A stretch of DNA of 64,000 bases. Source: Apostichopus japonicus (taxonomy: Eukaryota; Echinodermata; Holothuroidea; Aspidochirotida; Stichopodidae). Shown piece by piece: positions 24,001 through 34,342 of this stretch. The notes under the pieces are model-generated. The model did no database searches. It was given only the letters and a program-made list of their open reading frames with translations, and was not told the origin of the DNA. How positions within the stretch are numbered: the first letter of the stretch is position 1; each line of letters starts with the position of its first letter. Made by a program: the position numbers and the translations under genes. The stretch lies in the NCBI RefSeq assembly GCF_037975245.1, contig NC_092561.1, positions 18,952,008 to 19,016,007 on the forward strand, in the 5' to 3' direction.

Positions 24001-25314
24001 CAATGCTTTCTTAAAACTGATTGCAATCTTAACGAGACCCTCAAGTATAAGTCAATTTTATTACGACATTATTGTAGAGTTATAACACACAAATTGGTTA
24101 CCATGTTGAATGTATCATTGATTCGATGGGGCAAAAGAATTGGACAAAGTTACCTCGAAACTTTCAAACAAAATGAATTCTGCGCGGACAAGAAATCCAA
24201 TATAAGAATGTCTATTTTTTTTTTCTATTTTTAACATATATAGGGACACAATTTTTATTTACATGTGTTTCATAAATTTGCATCAAGAAGGAAACTTTCT
24301 AATTAAAAAAACTAATTTTTTTTTCATTACGAAAATATGAATAATAATAATAATCAGCAGTCATTTTTACGACGCTTAAGCGACCACTTAAAATGTGGTA
24401 GAAACCCGTAAGAGCTTATACAACTTACGCGTCGGGTGGCTTCCAGTGCAGCATTTCAACTCAAATTTGTAATCTTTTCAATTTAGAAAATTATTTCAGA
24501 TGGGAGAACCGTAGATTGCTCTTGGATGAAAAGCCCACCTTACTATAACCTGGCCGGGTATCGAACCCGGAACCTCCCGATTGCTAAGCCTCATTGCTTC
24601 AAAATACAACGGGCTTTATCCACTCGGCCACAGCACCTGTATATCAGTAAAGCTTTTGAACCAAAACAATCCTTTCTTGTTTAAGAAAAAATAGTCAGTA
24701 CTTTTGAGGGGTTTTTTTTCTTCAAAAAACTGAGGGGCTGTGGTCACTTACCCCTCTTGTCCCCCCCCCCCCTGGCTCTGTGGACCCCTGATCCTATTCC
24801 ACTCAGTCGATCAACACTATAATCGTAAAGAGACGAAATAATGCAGTTCTTTTGGAATGGACATTAAGACATAGCAAGACCGGTTAACCCATTATTCCCC
24901 CCCCCCCACAACCCCTATGAATTAACTCTCTCCCACCTACTATTATGATCCATTTTTTTTTACATTTGATTTTATACATGCACTTAATTTGTGACTGATT
25001 AATTGAATCACTTGACGTGTGTATTTGTATGATTTTTTTCTTTTCTTTTCGTTTCTTCCTTTTTTTCGTTACAGTGTTTTCAAAATTGCTTACGTGTAAA
25101 TCCAGAAAATCTGCAATGTGAACATAACATATGCGTGATAATGGTGAGAGCTAAACAGTACAACGATGCGGTGACTTGTATGGAAAGACTAAGCAAAAAG
25201 AACCCTTCAGAAAGCACCCTAGCCGTCCTGGAGAAATTACGAACATACGTTGCTAAACAAGAAGCCAAAAAAGCCGAAATAGACTCACAAGTGACGTTAG
25301 AAATTGAAGACTAG
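7753..25314 (+). CDS. TMTC: TMTC-family transmembrane and TPR protein, O-mannosyltransferase type (16 coding exons)
   Basis: The coding exons, all with GT-AG borders and matching phases, are: 7753-8277, 9138-9356, 10556-10655, 11943-12058, 13112-13284, 13795-14047, 14638-14789, 15951-16031, 16569-16709, 17189-17402, 18516-18671, 19556-19716, 20849-20972, 21778-21879, 23343-23426 and 25075-25314 (TAG 25312-25314). They predict 946 aa. Family hallmarks are [11 protein letters not shown] after the first membrane segment, [26 protein letters not shown], a DUF1736-type [14 protein letters not shown]...[13 protein letters not shown] stretch, and [16 protein letters not shown]. From about residue 600 the protein is TPR-like ([19 protein letters not shown]). 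Known members are ER proteins that O-mannosylate cadherins. An acidic N-terminal extension of about 115 residues precedes the first membrane segment, and vertebrate members are not known to me to have it. The gene converges on the minus-strand Tie-like exons. Paralogue (TMTC1-4) is not resolved. Confidence 0.9.
9357..10555. other. TMTC intron 2
   Basis: AT-rich intron with no repeat family, RNA or open frame that I can recognise. Introns 1 (8278-9137, GT-rich near 8320-8700) and 3 (10656-11942, holding the repeat F copy) are similar. Confidence 0.6.
11010..11168 (+). repeat. Dispersed repeat F, plus-orientation copy
   Basis: This matches 3985-4180 read on the opposite strand (TTCAAATATGGTCAC, CCTCACTGGGACC, GAGAACAATTTGG, AAGTACTTTTTGAAAA). 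It lies in TMTC intron 3. Confidence 0.65.
12122..12455 (+). mobile_element. TTAAAGG-ended MITE-like element, copy 2
   Basis: It has the same ends and order as copy 1 and lies in TMTC intron 4, about 64 bases after exon 4. It is slightly shortened: the ACGAACA-containing segment near the right end is missing. It is otherwise close to copies 1 and 3. Confidence 0.7.
14093..14467 (+). mobile_element. TTAAAGG-ended MITE-like element, copy 3
   Basis: It lies in TMTC intron 6, about 45 bases after exon 6. The left end is TTAAAGGGTGTGAAGACTCG, and the right end GAGCCTTCAATGCCTTTCAA has lost the perfect TTTAA. The interior is close to copy 1. Confidence 0.7.
15632..15778. repeat. 73-bp tandem duplication in TMTC intron 7
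   Basis: CATAAAG(T/C)AGAATAGC(T/G)CCAC begins at 15632 and again at 15705. The following TTTCTCAAGTCATCTCATCA block through to CTTTCTCCA is identical in both, so the duplication is recent. Confidence 0.85.
16464..16545. repeat. (AT)n microsatellite just before TMTC exon 9
   Basis: Interrupted TA repeat ending about 25 bases before the exon 9 acceptor (TATACCAG at 16561-16568). Confidence 0.9.
18027..18505. repeat. Long CTT/CCT satellite abutting the TMTC exon 11 acceptor
   Basis: About 480 bases are almost purely pyrimidine on the plus strand, built from CTTCTC and CTCCTT hexamers, with blocks of each type in turn. The exon 11 acceptor (ATATATAG at 18508-18515) follows within about ten bases, so the satellite fills the place of the polypyrimidine tract. 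Minus-strand frames through it read as poly(EK) or poly(R) and are not genes. Confidence 0.95.
19290..19470 (+). repeat. Dispersed repeat D, copy 2 (diverged)
   Basis: It carries GCCATTTCCAGCAATCTGGG, AAATTTTCTTGTACGCTTC-like sequence and ATGGTGGCGCTACGCTTAG, then a TTTCTGGCTACGCGCCTGGG end. It lies in TMTC intron 11, with an insertion relative to copy 1. Confidence 0.55.
21055..21085. repeat. Poly(A) run in TMTC intron 13
   Basis: A run of about 27 A bases. No source element was recognised upstream of it. Confidence 0.9.
22047..22245 (+). mobile_element. tRNA-derived SINE, 5'-truncated copy
   Basis: It matches the body of the element at 270-510: GATTAATGTATGTCGTCCAG, GACTGGCTTCGGTCGGCTTG and CTGCTTGCAGGAGGATCTAA. 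Only a remnant of the tRNA-like head is left (GGTTCGAGACACTCC at about 22058-22072). It lies in TMTC intron 14. Confidence 0.7.
22600..22737 (+). repeat. Dispersed repeat D, copy 3
   Basis: GGGCCGTTTCCGGCCATCTG, TTTTCTAGTACGCTCCGCGC and GATGGTGGCGCTCCGCTCAG are followed by a CCTGGCTACGCCCTG end. It is close to copy 1 and lies in TMTC intron 14, just downstream of paired G and C runs near 22479-22511. Confidence 0.65.
23462..23819 (-). mobile_element. TTAAAGG-ended MITE-like element, copy 4 (inverted)
   Basis: The same element in reverse orientation in TMTC intron 15, beginning GTAAAGTATTGAAGACTCGC and ending near TTTTTAAAT. The ATCGATGGTGGTGTCTAACA core and the GACGGTAGCAAGC box are clear when compared with copies 1-3. 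Confidence 0.7.
24490..24640 (-). mobile_element. Second SINE type, type II tRNA-like head
   Basis: Read on the minus strand from about 24637: GGTGCTGTGGCCGAGTGGAT (A-box-like), then a long variable region, then GGTTCCGGGTTCGATACCCG (T-arm with a perfect CCGGG/CCCGG stem). Eukaryotic Ser/Leu tRNAs look like this. The 3' acceptor half that should pair with GGTGCTG is replaced by unrelated sequence (CCAGGTTATAG), so this is a tRNA-derived repeat, not a tRNA gene. It lies in TMTC intron 15. Confidence 0.6.
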
Positions 25315-27345
25315 AATATACCAAGGGTTCTATCTCCCCTGGTATTCACACTGGGTGTCGCGAGCCTTTCATTTAGGGTCGCTACCAATCAATTTGTAAA
25401 GTCCCAAAAACTTCCGAAAAAGAATATCTGGTTGATAAATGTTTTGGAAAATAATTAATGTGGAAAATCTTGAACATAACGGTCCGATAAATTACTTGAA
25501 AAAAGTTACAAATATAACCCAATGTTACATCTAAACACCTTTGATCGTATAACAAAAAAATACTCAACGGGGAGAGGGGGTGATGGGGAGGGGGTGGGGT
25601 GGGGAGGGGGCGTAAACCTTATTTCCGTTGACAACTTCACTAGGTCAAAATATCAGCCACAGTGGAATATCGCCCAGAAGATCGAGATGGAAATTGGTGC
25701 CAGAAAGCGATGCAAAGTATGAACATCATTATTCTAAGTTACTCAGTTATAGTTGTATTATTAATATTAGTTTTTAGAAGAACTTTGTAGTTGGTAGTGG
25801 GTTCTTTTAATTTTGCTTCCTACCCGAGACCAAGAAAATAATATGCACGCAATCTTGTGTGTGTTTTTTTTGTTTTTTGTTCATGGTGTAAGTGTGTGCG
25901 AGGTATTTTATAATTGTATGCGTGGTGAATTGATGTAATAACCATAAAACAAATATAAATATATAATTTTAAGTACAATATTAGCTCTGTCACGTTCATC
26001 ATTCAGTTTTTGATCGGTTCAACAATTTTTCAATTGTTACTGTGGTTCAATCTAAAGCGCATTGTTGTGACGTTTTATTGTTTTTTAATCGTTTTTCTTT
26101 GTTTCATGCGTGAAGTAATTTTATGGATTTGATAAACATGTTCCAAACAGCTTACAGGGTTGTATTTTCTAATCAATGGCTGTTCTCTATTTCTCATCAA
26201 AACATGGTGTTCCCAAGGTTTCCTCGTACTCACGTGATAACCTGTTTTAATACAACCCCCCTCACCCCCCCCCGTCCCAAAAAGTCAGTCCGCATATACC
26301 TTTGCTATGATACTTCTCGTAGCATAACAACCCCCCATTGAAATCCCTTCGACAGCGTAATTCTTTTCGTTTGCCACGAATCACTGCCTTAAATCGGTTT
26401 AGTTTATCACAGAAGGGTACAGTTTATCCCAAATTGTCATGTCGAAGGCCGGACACAATGAAGAAAGTATTATAAACAACAACGAGGTTTACTAAAGAAC
26501 TCGTGTTTATTGAATGAACCATCAAGTCATGTCGGAATCGTCTAACGAAGTGCAAGGATGCCAATTTAAACTTGAAATTAACTTTAATTCTATTGTTGCC
26601 AGATACTTAATAAACAAGAGGGCAATGTCATCGCCAGTAAACACTGATTTCGAATGAACAAATTTGTTAGCCTATTAGCTATGCAATCTGGCAATACCGT
26701 TTTCGAAGTTAACATTGACTACATTCTTTTGTGCACTGAGCAAAGCTAGGCTTGGAGTCCTGCTCCCAGAATGATACTTTTAACAGTGATAAAGTTATTG
26801 TGTTTTCCTCATGTTTGCGTCCCTTTACTACTAACTTATAAAACTAGGAAGATTATGGTAGGCCTACCACTCATTGTCAATCAGTGAAATACTAATGTCG
26901 GTTGAAGGTAATTGCACATAGGCTAGGCTGACTTTGTCCTCTTGCGGGTGGCACATACTCCTATTACAGCCTATGTCAATCCGCCTGGATGTTCTCCTTC
27001 AGCAAAAGTGCCAAAATGCAATAGGAAAACATCTTTTTTTTTTGACCTGTTATCAATCAAGATCTGTTTTCTTGTGGCTTGCATGTTAAAGAACACGAAT
27101 GGAAGTACATGTGGTGCAAAAATTGGGTCAATTGAGGCAATTTTAGACCCATTTAGGCCTCACAGGAACAGCGTATGAAAATTGTTCACTATACTGAGTG
27201 AAGAAGTTTATTTTACAAGTGACGAAAACTTCCGGCTCGGCTAGCAAAAAATCTACATGGTCATGATACAACAAATTGATAGTGCCATAAAAGGCCAACT
27301 TGTCAGCTATCCGGTGATGGGTAGCGTGTGTAGCTATCGAGAACT
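25315..27345. other. 3' flank of TMTC, convergent intergenic
   Basis: No exon was recognised on either strand. A G-rich stretch at 25570-25610 (GGAGAGGGGGTGATGGGGAG and on) could form G-quadruplexes on the plus strand. The first AATAAA after the TMTC stop that I noted is at 26609-26614, rather distant, so the true polyadenylation site is not settled. Confidence 0.4.
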
Positions 27346-27346
27346 T

Positions 27347-27713
27347 CCAAGGGCGTAGGAACCGGGGGGCTGGCTGGGGTGGTGCCAGCCTCACCAGTGA
27401 AAAATATGGAGGGGCGGAAGTATCATTCCGCCCCCCGCTTCGCAAGTCAGAAAACCCCTCTTTCATTTCTAAATAAGAAAAAAATCTCATTTAGAGCACC
27501 AAATTGCATCTAAGGCCAGGGGCAAAATTATATACAAAACGGAGTGGGTAGGTTGAAGTGTGCTATATTGCACCAAATTGCATCTGAGACCACCTGGAAA
27601 TGCCAAAATTTCCAAAGGGGAGGGGACACCCCTCCCCTTAGACCCCTCCCCAAGCCGGCCATCGGATTTGAGCCCCCCCCCCCTCAAAGTACCTTCCTAC
27701 GCCACTGAGAATT
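27347..27713 (+). repeat. Dispersed repeat C, copy 1 (GGCGTAGGAA ends)
   Basis: This 365-bp element begins AAGGGCGTAGGAACCGGGGG and ends CTTCCTACGCCACTG, so the outer bases form a short inverted repeat (GGCGTAGGAA/TTCCTACGCC). Inside are GGCGGAAGTATCATTCCGCC (itself palindromic), CACCAAATTGCATCT twice, and CCGGCCATC. Other copies are at 34343-34704 and (reversed) 36330-36674. Open frames across it are by-products. Confidence 0.75.
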
Positions 27714-27841
27714 TCTATCTAGACTTAGAGACCACATTACTTTGCGATTTGGTGTGTAAGTCAATGAGGCTTTTAATGGGCGTATGCTACCTGCGCGCTT
27801 AGACGCAGGGAATAGACTTAGGCTACGCGCCTATGTACAAT

Positions 27842-28029
<188 letters not shown>

Positions 28030-28914
28030 TGCTGCACTCGTTTACAAGTTATAGGCTAGACCCGAACGCGAAGCTGAAGCGCGTCACAAAACTGTGACCT
28101 TCTTATTAACATTTTGAACGCGCTATCCGCCGTTTTAACCCGCCCCTGTGTGGCACGTCGATATTATTGGAAATTCCAAAGCCCGTCAATTAGCTTGAAG
28201 CCAAGCTTTTACATATAACTGGACAAGGTAAGGCACAACGTTATACCTTGACGCGGTTCGCATTAATGAATGATGATAGGGCCGGATGTGGTACCTTTAA
28301 TTTTGATATTCCATGTGGCAGATAAAACAGAAAAGTATAGAGGAACACTTCTTTATGAATTCAGTTATGTGAATTGAAACGTGATTATATTTAATATACC
28401 GTACATTGTCATACTAGTTTAGTATTCAAATAATATGGAAATCGTTATCAAATTATATCATATCAACATGCCGCCAAGATAAAAGTGGCGAAAGTCGTAA
28501 CTTATGAAATAAGAGACAATTTAAGAAAACATATATGCCATACATATTAATACTTATATAATCGGAACATTGACATTGGCTAGTTCCTTTCGTTAACAAT
28601 GACAATATGAAATCCAGCTCCTACCCCTACCTTCCACCGACAATCAGAATATACCACAAATGAATCCTAAAGTACATTGGCATTAACATCTTACTTAAAT
28701 TGTGCATTCGAAACCTATAACCCTTTAAAAAATTCCTAACGAACATGCACACTATACCAATATTAACAAACTAACCGCCTCCCCTTTAGGCTATACCTCC
28801 CCTCCCTCCCCTCCCCCCTCACGACGATATTAAGAATCACAGTCCACCCTGGTCCTTGTAACAAAACTGATGGTTGCGCTCCTGAGTTGATAGGCTCTCT
28901 TTATATCTACTAAC

Positions 28915-29010
28915 TTGTCAAACATGCCTCTCCAGTAAAACGGTTACAATCTGGTACCTCGGCGGGACAATCGAGGCAACAGTCCGGACCATATGTTCCT
29001 AAAGAGCATG
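28915..29010 (-). CDS. Tie-like EGF exon 3, last one visible
   Basis: It starts after GTCTTTCAG and reads CSLGTYGPDCCLDC then CNRFTGEACLT. With the donor at 28914 (AA|GTTAGT) it is 96 bases and phase 1-1, as for its neighbours. Read through instead, the frame meets TAG at 28912-28910, giving a protein that ends a few residues after EGF 3. The sequence does not decide between the two. Confidence 0.6.
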
Positions 29011-30638
29011 CTGAAAGACGAAAACAAAAGATGGAAGTAAAACGTAGATACAGACAACATAACACATCTAGAGAGTGATAAGAACTCTCGTTCTATTAAA
29101 ACAATGTGTCCTATACCTATATACAACTCGTCCCGATATCAGTTATAACAGCTACTCTATCTGGATAAAGAACAAATACAACTTGGAAAGGGAGAGGTGG
29201 GGGAGGTGGGGGAGGGGTGGGGAGGGGAGAGGTGGGGGAGAGGTGGGGGACGGGGGAGAGGTGGGGGAGGGGAGAGGTGGGAGAGGGGAGAGGGGAGAGG
29301 GGAGAGGGAAGAGGGAAGAGGGAAGAGGGAAGAGGGGAGAGGGGAGAGGGGAGAGGGGTTAATGTGAATGCTTCTAGCAAGTCAATGTCGCAAACTGATC
29401 AGCCCGTGGTAGCTTTAAGATTGCTACAAAGTTACATCAATGAATCTCTAACCTAAAATAAGCAACACTCTCTATTGACTTAACTTGTGGAATTAACATG
29501 AATTTCCGGTGCGGAAAGCTGTATCAATCAAAAAGTGTCCAATATAATATATGCATGTCCTTATTATTATAAACATTCTGGGTCTATCTTGGACACTCGT
29601 ATAGTATTTTGCGGTACTCTTATATTATCTTGGACATGCTGATGTTAGTTTGGACATACTGATTGTTATTGTGGACATGCTTATATTATCTTGGACATGC
29701 TGATGTTAGCTTGAACATACTGATTTTTATTATGGACATGCTTATATTATTTTGGACATGCTTTTTATTAATTTTGAAAAGCTTATTATTTTGGACAAGC
29801 TTATATTATTTTGGATATGCTTATATTATTTTGGACATGCTTATTATTATTTTGAAATGCTTATTATTATTTTGGACATGCTTATTATTATTTTGGACAT
29901 GCTTATTATTAATTTGAAATGCTTATTATTATTTTGGACATGCTTATTATTATTTTGGACATGCTTATTATTAATTTGAAATGCTTATATCATTGTGGTC
30001 ATGCTTATATCATTTTGGACATACTGATAATTATTTTGGACATGCTTATATTATTTTGGACATGCTTATTATTATTTTGGACATGCTTATTATTAATTTG
30101 AAATGCTTATTATTATTTTGGACAAGCATATATTATTTTTGACATGCTTATTATTATTTTGGACATGCTTATTATTAATTTGAAATGCTTATTATTATTT
30201 TGGACGAGCTTATGTTATTTTGGACAATCTTATTATTATTTTGGACATGCTGATGTTATTTTGGCCATGCTTATTATTAATGAATTAATGAATTGTTATA
30301 TTAAATTTTTAATAATATAATATATGGACAAATAAAGAACATTTATGTTCATTTAAGTCCCTTTTACAATTATAGCCTTTAACTTACGTTCATCGCAGCG
30401 TATTCCTTTCCATCCATGAGCACAAGAACACCCAACGTGTTCATTGCAGACCAAAGCCCCCTCACAACTTCTTCCGTGGCCTAGGTCAATACACGGGATG
30501 ATTATATCATTACCGATGTTCCCTTCTCCTAGAGCTATGATTTGTTTGAAGAACGAAAACAACAATTTTAGTAGAAGATAAGCATCAGACTCCAGCATTG
30601 TACGTGTTACAATAGATTAATGAGGTTGAAACAAATTC

Positions 30639-30726
<88 letters not shown>

Positions 30727-30769
30727 TATATATATATATATATATATAAATAATATATATATATATATA

Positions 30770-30807
<38 letters not shown>

Positions 30808-31535
30808 CAGGAAAAATGGCTATAATAAGAAGCAATAATACAAGTGGCAGGGGAAAATCCGCGAGGAAATTTAATTCTCGAAACACGTGACTGAAAGGTG
30901 GCACAGAACAACGTTAATGTCAAATATACGGTAACCTGTAGAATCAAGTCATTGACACGTCGAATGATACCGTACAGGTCAAATGAAAAAAAAATCAAAC
31001 AAATTTCTTTTTTTTTGACTTTTAAACCACGTGAAGAGAGCGGCTACTATATAACAATCAAAATCAATTAAATAATTCTTCCTCAAATGTTTAGCTTACT
31101 TATTGGAACCCACGTCAAGGAGAATGGACCCAAGTTAATATCTTCTCACCAAGTGACTATTGACTGAAGAAGGATCAATTTTACGGAAATACCACCCCTT
31201 TCTCAGTCACCTTTCTTGGGAATAAGAAGGCAGGCTAATACATGTTACGTTACGACGGAGAAAGAAGACTGAATTATAGTATTGCACCAATCCTTGAAAT
31301 ATGATACTTTTGAAAGTTTTGCAAAGCTGTCAAAGTACTCTGTATTTAAAATTTCATAAACATGTATCTTTAAACTTTCTTGTAGAAATGTTCTTTTCCA
31401 CTGTGGATAAATGACTGACATGTTATAAAGAAAAACAATGGTATTTTTTAGTGGGATTGCCAGATGCAGAATTTTGAAAACTTTATATCTTTTATGAAAT
31501 AAAAAAAAACTTTTGAATGGCTCCACTTTATATAT

Positions 31536-31599
<64 letters not shown>

Positions 31600-32572
31600 A
31601 CATTTACATTTACATACACACACACATATGTTTGTATTACATTCAGACCGAGGACCCCATTGTATTTCCCATTGTTCAAATCCACGTACCCTAACTTTAA
31701 CAATACCCCATACAATAGAATTCTTCCGAGGACGTGGTGATTCTTTAGAAATCACAACCGAGGGCCTGAAATTCCTTTGTTCAAGTCCTCGGTCAGATAG
31801 CAAAACAAACGCACACGCACACACACACACACACACACAAAGATCGATTGATATTGCTTACGATCACAATTTGGTTTTCCAAAGCCGTGGAGGCATTGAC
31901 AACTGCCGTCATCTGCACTACAGTATCCGCCATTGAGACATATAGTACATTGACTGCTGCAAAAAGGATATCCATATTTGCCATCTGGACAAGCTGAAAT
32001 AAGGAAGAGGAGGAATATATTCAGATTAAACCTCTCCATTTTTTTTCTTTCATGCTATCAAAGATGACATATTTTCTAATACATCTCCGGCACTGGTTAG
32101 ACATCAGTCGTAGCCAGTGGCGTTAAAATGAGCAACATGGCCGCGATCGATGCGGCAAGCGAAACTGGTCCCAAAAGGAGGTTCCAAATTTACCAATGCC
32201 CAGCCATGGTTGGGGATTGATGCTCAATTCCGGGGGTGGAGGAGGTGGGGGGGGGGAAGGTGGAGGGCATGTGGCCACTTATTAAGTTTGGTACGCTCAG
32301 CTTCAACCTATACAAGGGGTATCATTTTCCAGGAAGGTCTCTCAATTAATGATTGTTCGATTAGGATGGTTGATTCAGTAATTATTCTAGAAGGAGATTA
32401 AAAAGAAAAAAAAAGAAGAAAAAAACAACATAAAAACAGGCCAACGAGTGGCCTTATAGAGAGCGACTCTCCTTTCGCAGTTAAACATGTGACGTGGGAC
32501 ATTCCGAGACTGAGTTGCTTTCTATATATAGCCAACTTGAAAATGATAATGAGTAAAGTAGGCCGTTAATAA

Positions 32573-32605
<33 letters not shown>

Positions 32606-33290
32606 TAATAATAATAATAATAATGCTAATAATAATAATAATAATAATGCTAATAATGATAATAATAATAATAATGATTATAATAATAATAATAACTATA
32701 ATAATAATAATTATAATAATAACAATAATAATAATAATAATCATAATAATCATAATAACAACAACAATAACAATAATAATAATATAAAACAGATGCAAAT
32801 CTCGATAACATTAAGTTTTGTCTTGCAGTTTGCATTCAGCTTGGCTTGTTGTATTCAAGATCGTCTGGCCTGAAGCCTTGGAGAAGTGTCTGGCTGTTTT
32901 AATATAGATAGAGCAAGCATCATAAAATCCGCACCCACACCCCTCCCCCCCCCCTCCGTGTCCCTTCTATAGCCTACCCCTATCTGATGAACCTCGTTAG
33001 AGCAGTACACTTACGTCGGACAACCACGATAAAGTAGGCGTGCTGCTTGGCGTTTCGTCCGACCGGTCTTCTATAGGCCTCATAGATTCCAGCATCGGCT
33101 GTGGTCACACGTTTGATGTGAATACAGGGGGAACCATTCCACCGTCGCAATTTCTCTGTTCGATTTCCGTCGAGTACCCACTCAAGTTGATTAACACAGT
33201 TCTTCGGTAGTTTGGTGTCATCCACGCACAGAGTGAGTTCTTCACCGACACTAACCACGAAAGAACGTTTGTCGTCCTTTGGTATGAGCA
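28915..33290 (-). CDS. Tie/angiopoietin-receptor-like ectodomain, Ig plus three EGF exons (partial)
   Basis: There are four minus-strand exons, each entering and leaving in phase 1: 33290-33015 (Ig), 31993-31862 (EGF), 30534-30388 (EGF) and 29010-28915 (EGF). Acceptors end CATAG, TTTCAG, CATAG and TTTCAG, and donors are GTAAGT, GTAAGC, GTAAGT and GTTAGT. The Ig exon has B-strand TLCVDD, the Trp of EWVLDG, and DAGIYEAY where the F-strand Cys is missing, a peculiarity also known from the Tie Ig domain that adjoins the EGF repeats. EGF 1 (CTICLNGGYC, CQCLHGF), EGF 2 (GCSCAHGWKGIRC) and EGF 3 (GTYGPDCCLDC, CNRFTG) follow the order in Tie. No FN3, membrane or kinase exon is visible below 28915. 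The signal exon was not found. It could be a truncated gene, a secreted form, or one with undetected exons. Confidence 0.72.
29189..29358. repeat. GGGA/GGT purine satellite
   Basis: GGGAGAGGTGGGGGA-type repeats grade into GGGAGAGG and GGAAGAGG hexamers. It lies in the intron between Tie-like EGF exons 2 and 3. It is G-rich enough for quadruplex formation. Confidence 0.9.
29585..30275. repeat. About 20-bp minisatellite
   Basis: Some 30 imperfect copies of TTATTATTTTGGACATGC, alternating with a variant ATTAATTTGAAATGC. The plus-strand frames reading as Leu/Ile/Phe strings through it are by-products. It lies in the intron before Tie-like EGF exon 3. Confidence 0.9.
30640..30806. repeat. (AT)n microsatellite with AAATAATA interruptions
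   Basis: A long TA repeat interrupted three times by ATAAATAAT, between Tie-like EGF exons 1 and 2. Confidence 0.95.
31531..31628. repeat. (AT)n then (CA)n microsatellites
   Basis: A TA repeat at 31531-31583 followed by TTTACATTTACATACACACA. A second (AC)n tract lies at 31811-31840, about 20 bases from the donor of Tie-like EGF exon 1. Confidence 0.9.
32579..32785. repeat. Poly(A) plus (AAT)n satellite
   Basis: A run of about 27 A bases, then some 180 bases of AAT/ATA trinucleotides with AATGCT and AATCAT variants. It lies in the intron between the Tie-like Ig and first EGF exons. Confidence 0.95.
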
Positions 33291-34342
33291 CTATGTAAAT
33301 AAACAATTAACAACCAGTTTGAATTAACTTAATGCTATATAGTGGTCTCCTGCTTTTGATTGTTTTTCTTTCTTCTTCGATAAAGTGCATGAAACGTGAT
33401 ATGTAGAACACGTGATCATTGGATAATGACGTCAAACTAACACTTTATCTAACAATCCTGACTTTTTAATTGGCGAATTATTAAGAGTTGCTTCTGCCAG
33501 TTCAATCAAGGAGTCGTTACATAACAACTCCCTGGTTTAATAAGTATATAATTTAGTTGTTAGGAAAGTTCTCCACCCCCCCCCCCAAAAAAAAAACACA
33601 CCTTCGTTACCATATTCAAATATTCCCAGCTTTGATTTATAAGTGAGGTAAACCTTTGAATTTACGTTTTTTTCCCCAGGTATTTAAGTGTTCAGTATAA
33701 CTAAGTGTGTCCCAAAACTTCGCGTATTGTACATAATAGCTGCCGTGTTTGTTAGTTTAAAATTGTAATAATTTTTTTGGATGCAATATTAAACCGGCGC
33801 AGAATTTCACAAATACGCAAATTTGTAGAGGATTTTACCCCCCCCCCCCCCTCTTACTTAGTCGAGTGTTTGGCATCTATATTTAACTAATTACAAAGCA
33901 AGCACAGTCAAAGATATCACCATTACATTTGACCTTTGACCTTGACCTATACGTTTTCGATTCGGTCAATTTCGCGAAATTACCGTATAACCACCCTACG
34001 CTTATCTATATGATATTGTCGTGAAGTCAAACGGAGAATGCGACTTCAGTGCCTTTAAAAGTAACATAGGCTAGAGCAGCATACATATACTGGTGTTTCT
34101 CTCTCTTTATCTATCTCCCCCCCCCCCCACCCACGGCTCTCTCCCCCCTCTCACCCTCTCTCTCTTTGATATATGGACACACGTACACCGATTAAATAGT
34201 GAATGAAGAATCATTTCCAACCGTCAAACATTAATCTATGGATTTATTCAGTTTTTTTTCAAAAAACAGAAAGGAAGAAATTGAAAAATTCCAACTTATT
34301 CTAATTGAGAGCACGAGAAAGGGAACGATCAAGTGTAAATTC
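33291..34342. other. Upstream of the Tie-like Ig exon, nothing coding recognised
   Basis: A preceding exon ending in phase 1 is expected somewhere on the minus strand at higher coordinates but I could not identify it. The stretch has C runs at 33571-33585, 33838-33851 and 34117-34128. A TTGACCTTTGACCTTGACCT direct repeat at about 33929-33948 resembles a nuclear-receptor half-site array, with no evidence of function. Confidence 0.4.

Noticed and set aside
24548-24637. Possible Ser/Leu tRNA gene on the minus strand
   Set aside because: The 3' acceptor strand does not complement the 5' end, so no mature tRNA could form.
27143-27687. Minus-strand frames of 66-115 codons (similar ones at 34231-34461 and 36521-36748)
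   Set aside because: All cross copies of dispersed repeat C and recur with it; no domain.
29663-30101. Overlapping plus-strand frames rich in Leu, Ile, Phe and Trp, like membrane segments
   Set aside because: They are translations of the 20-bp minisatellite; frames repeat with its period.
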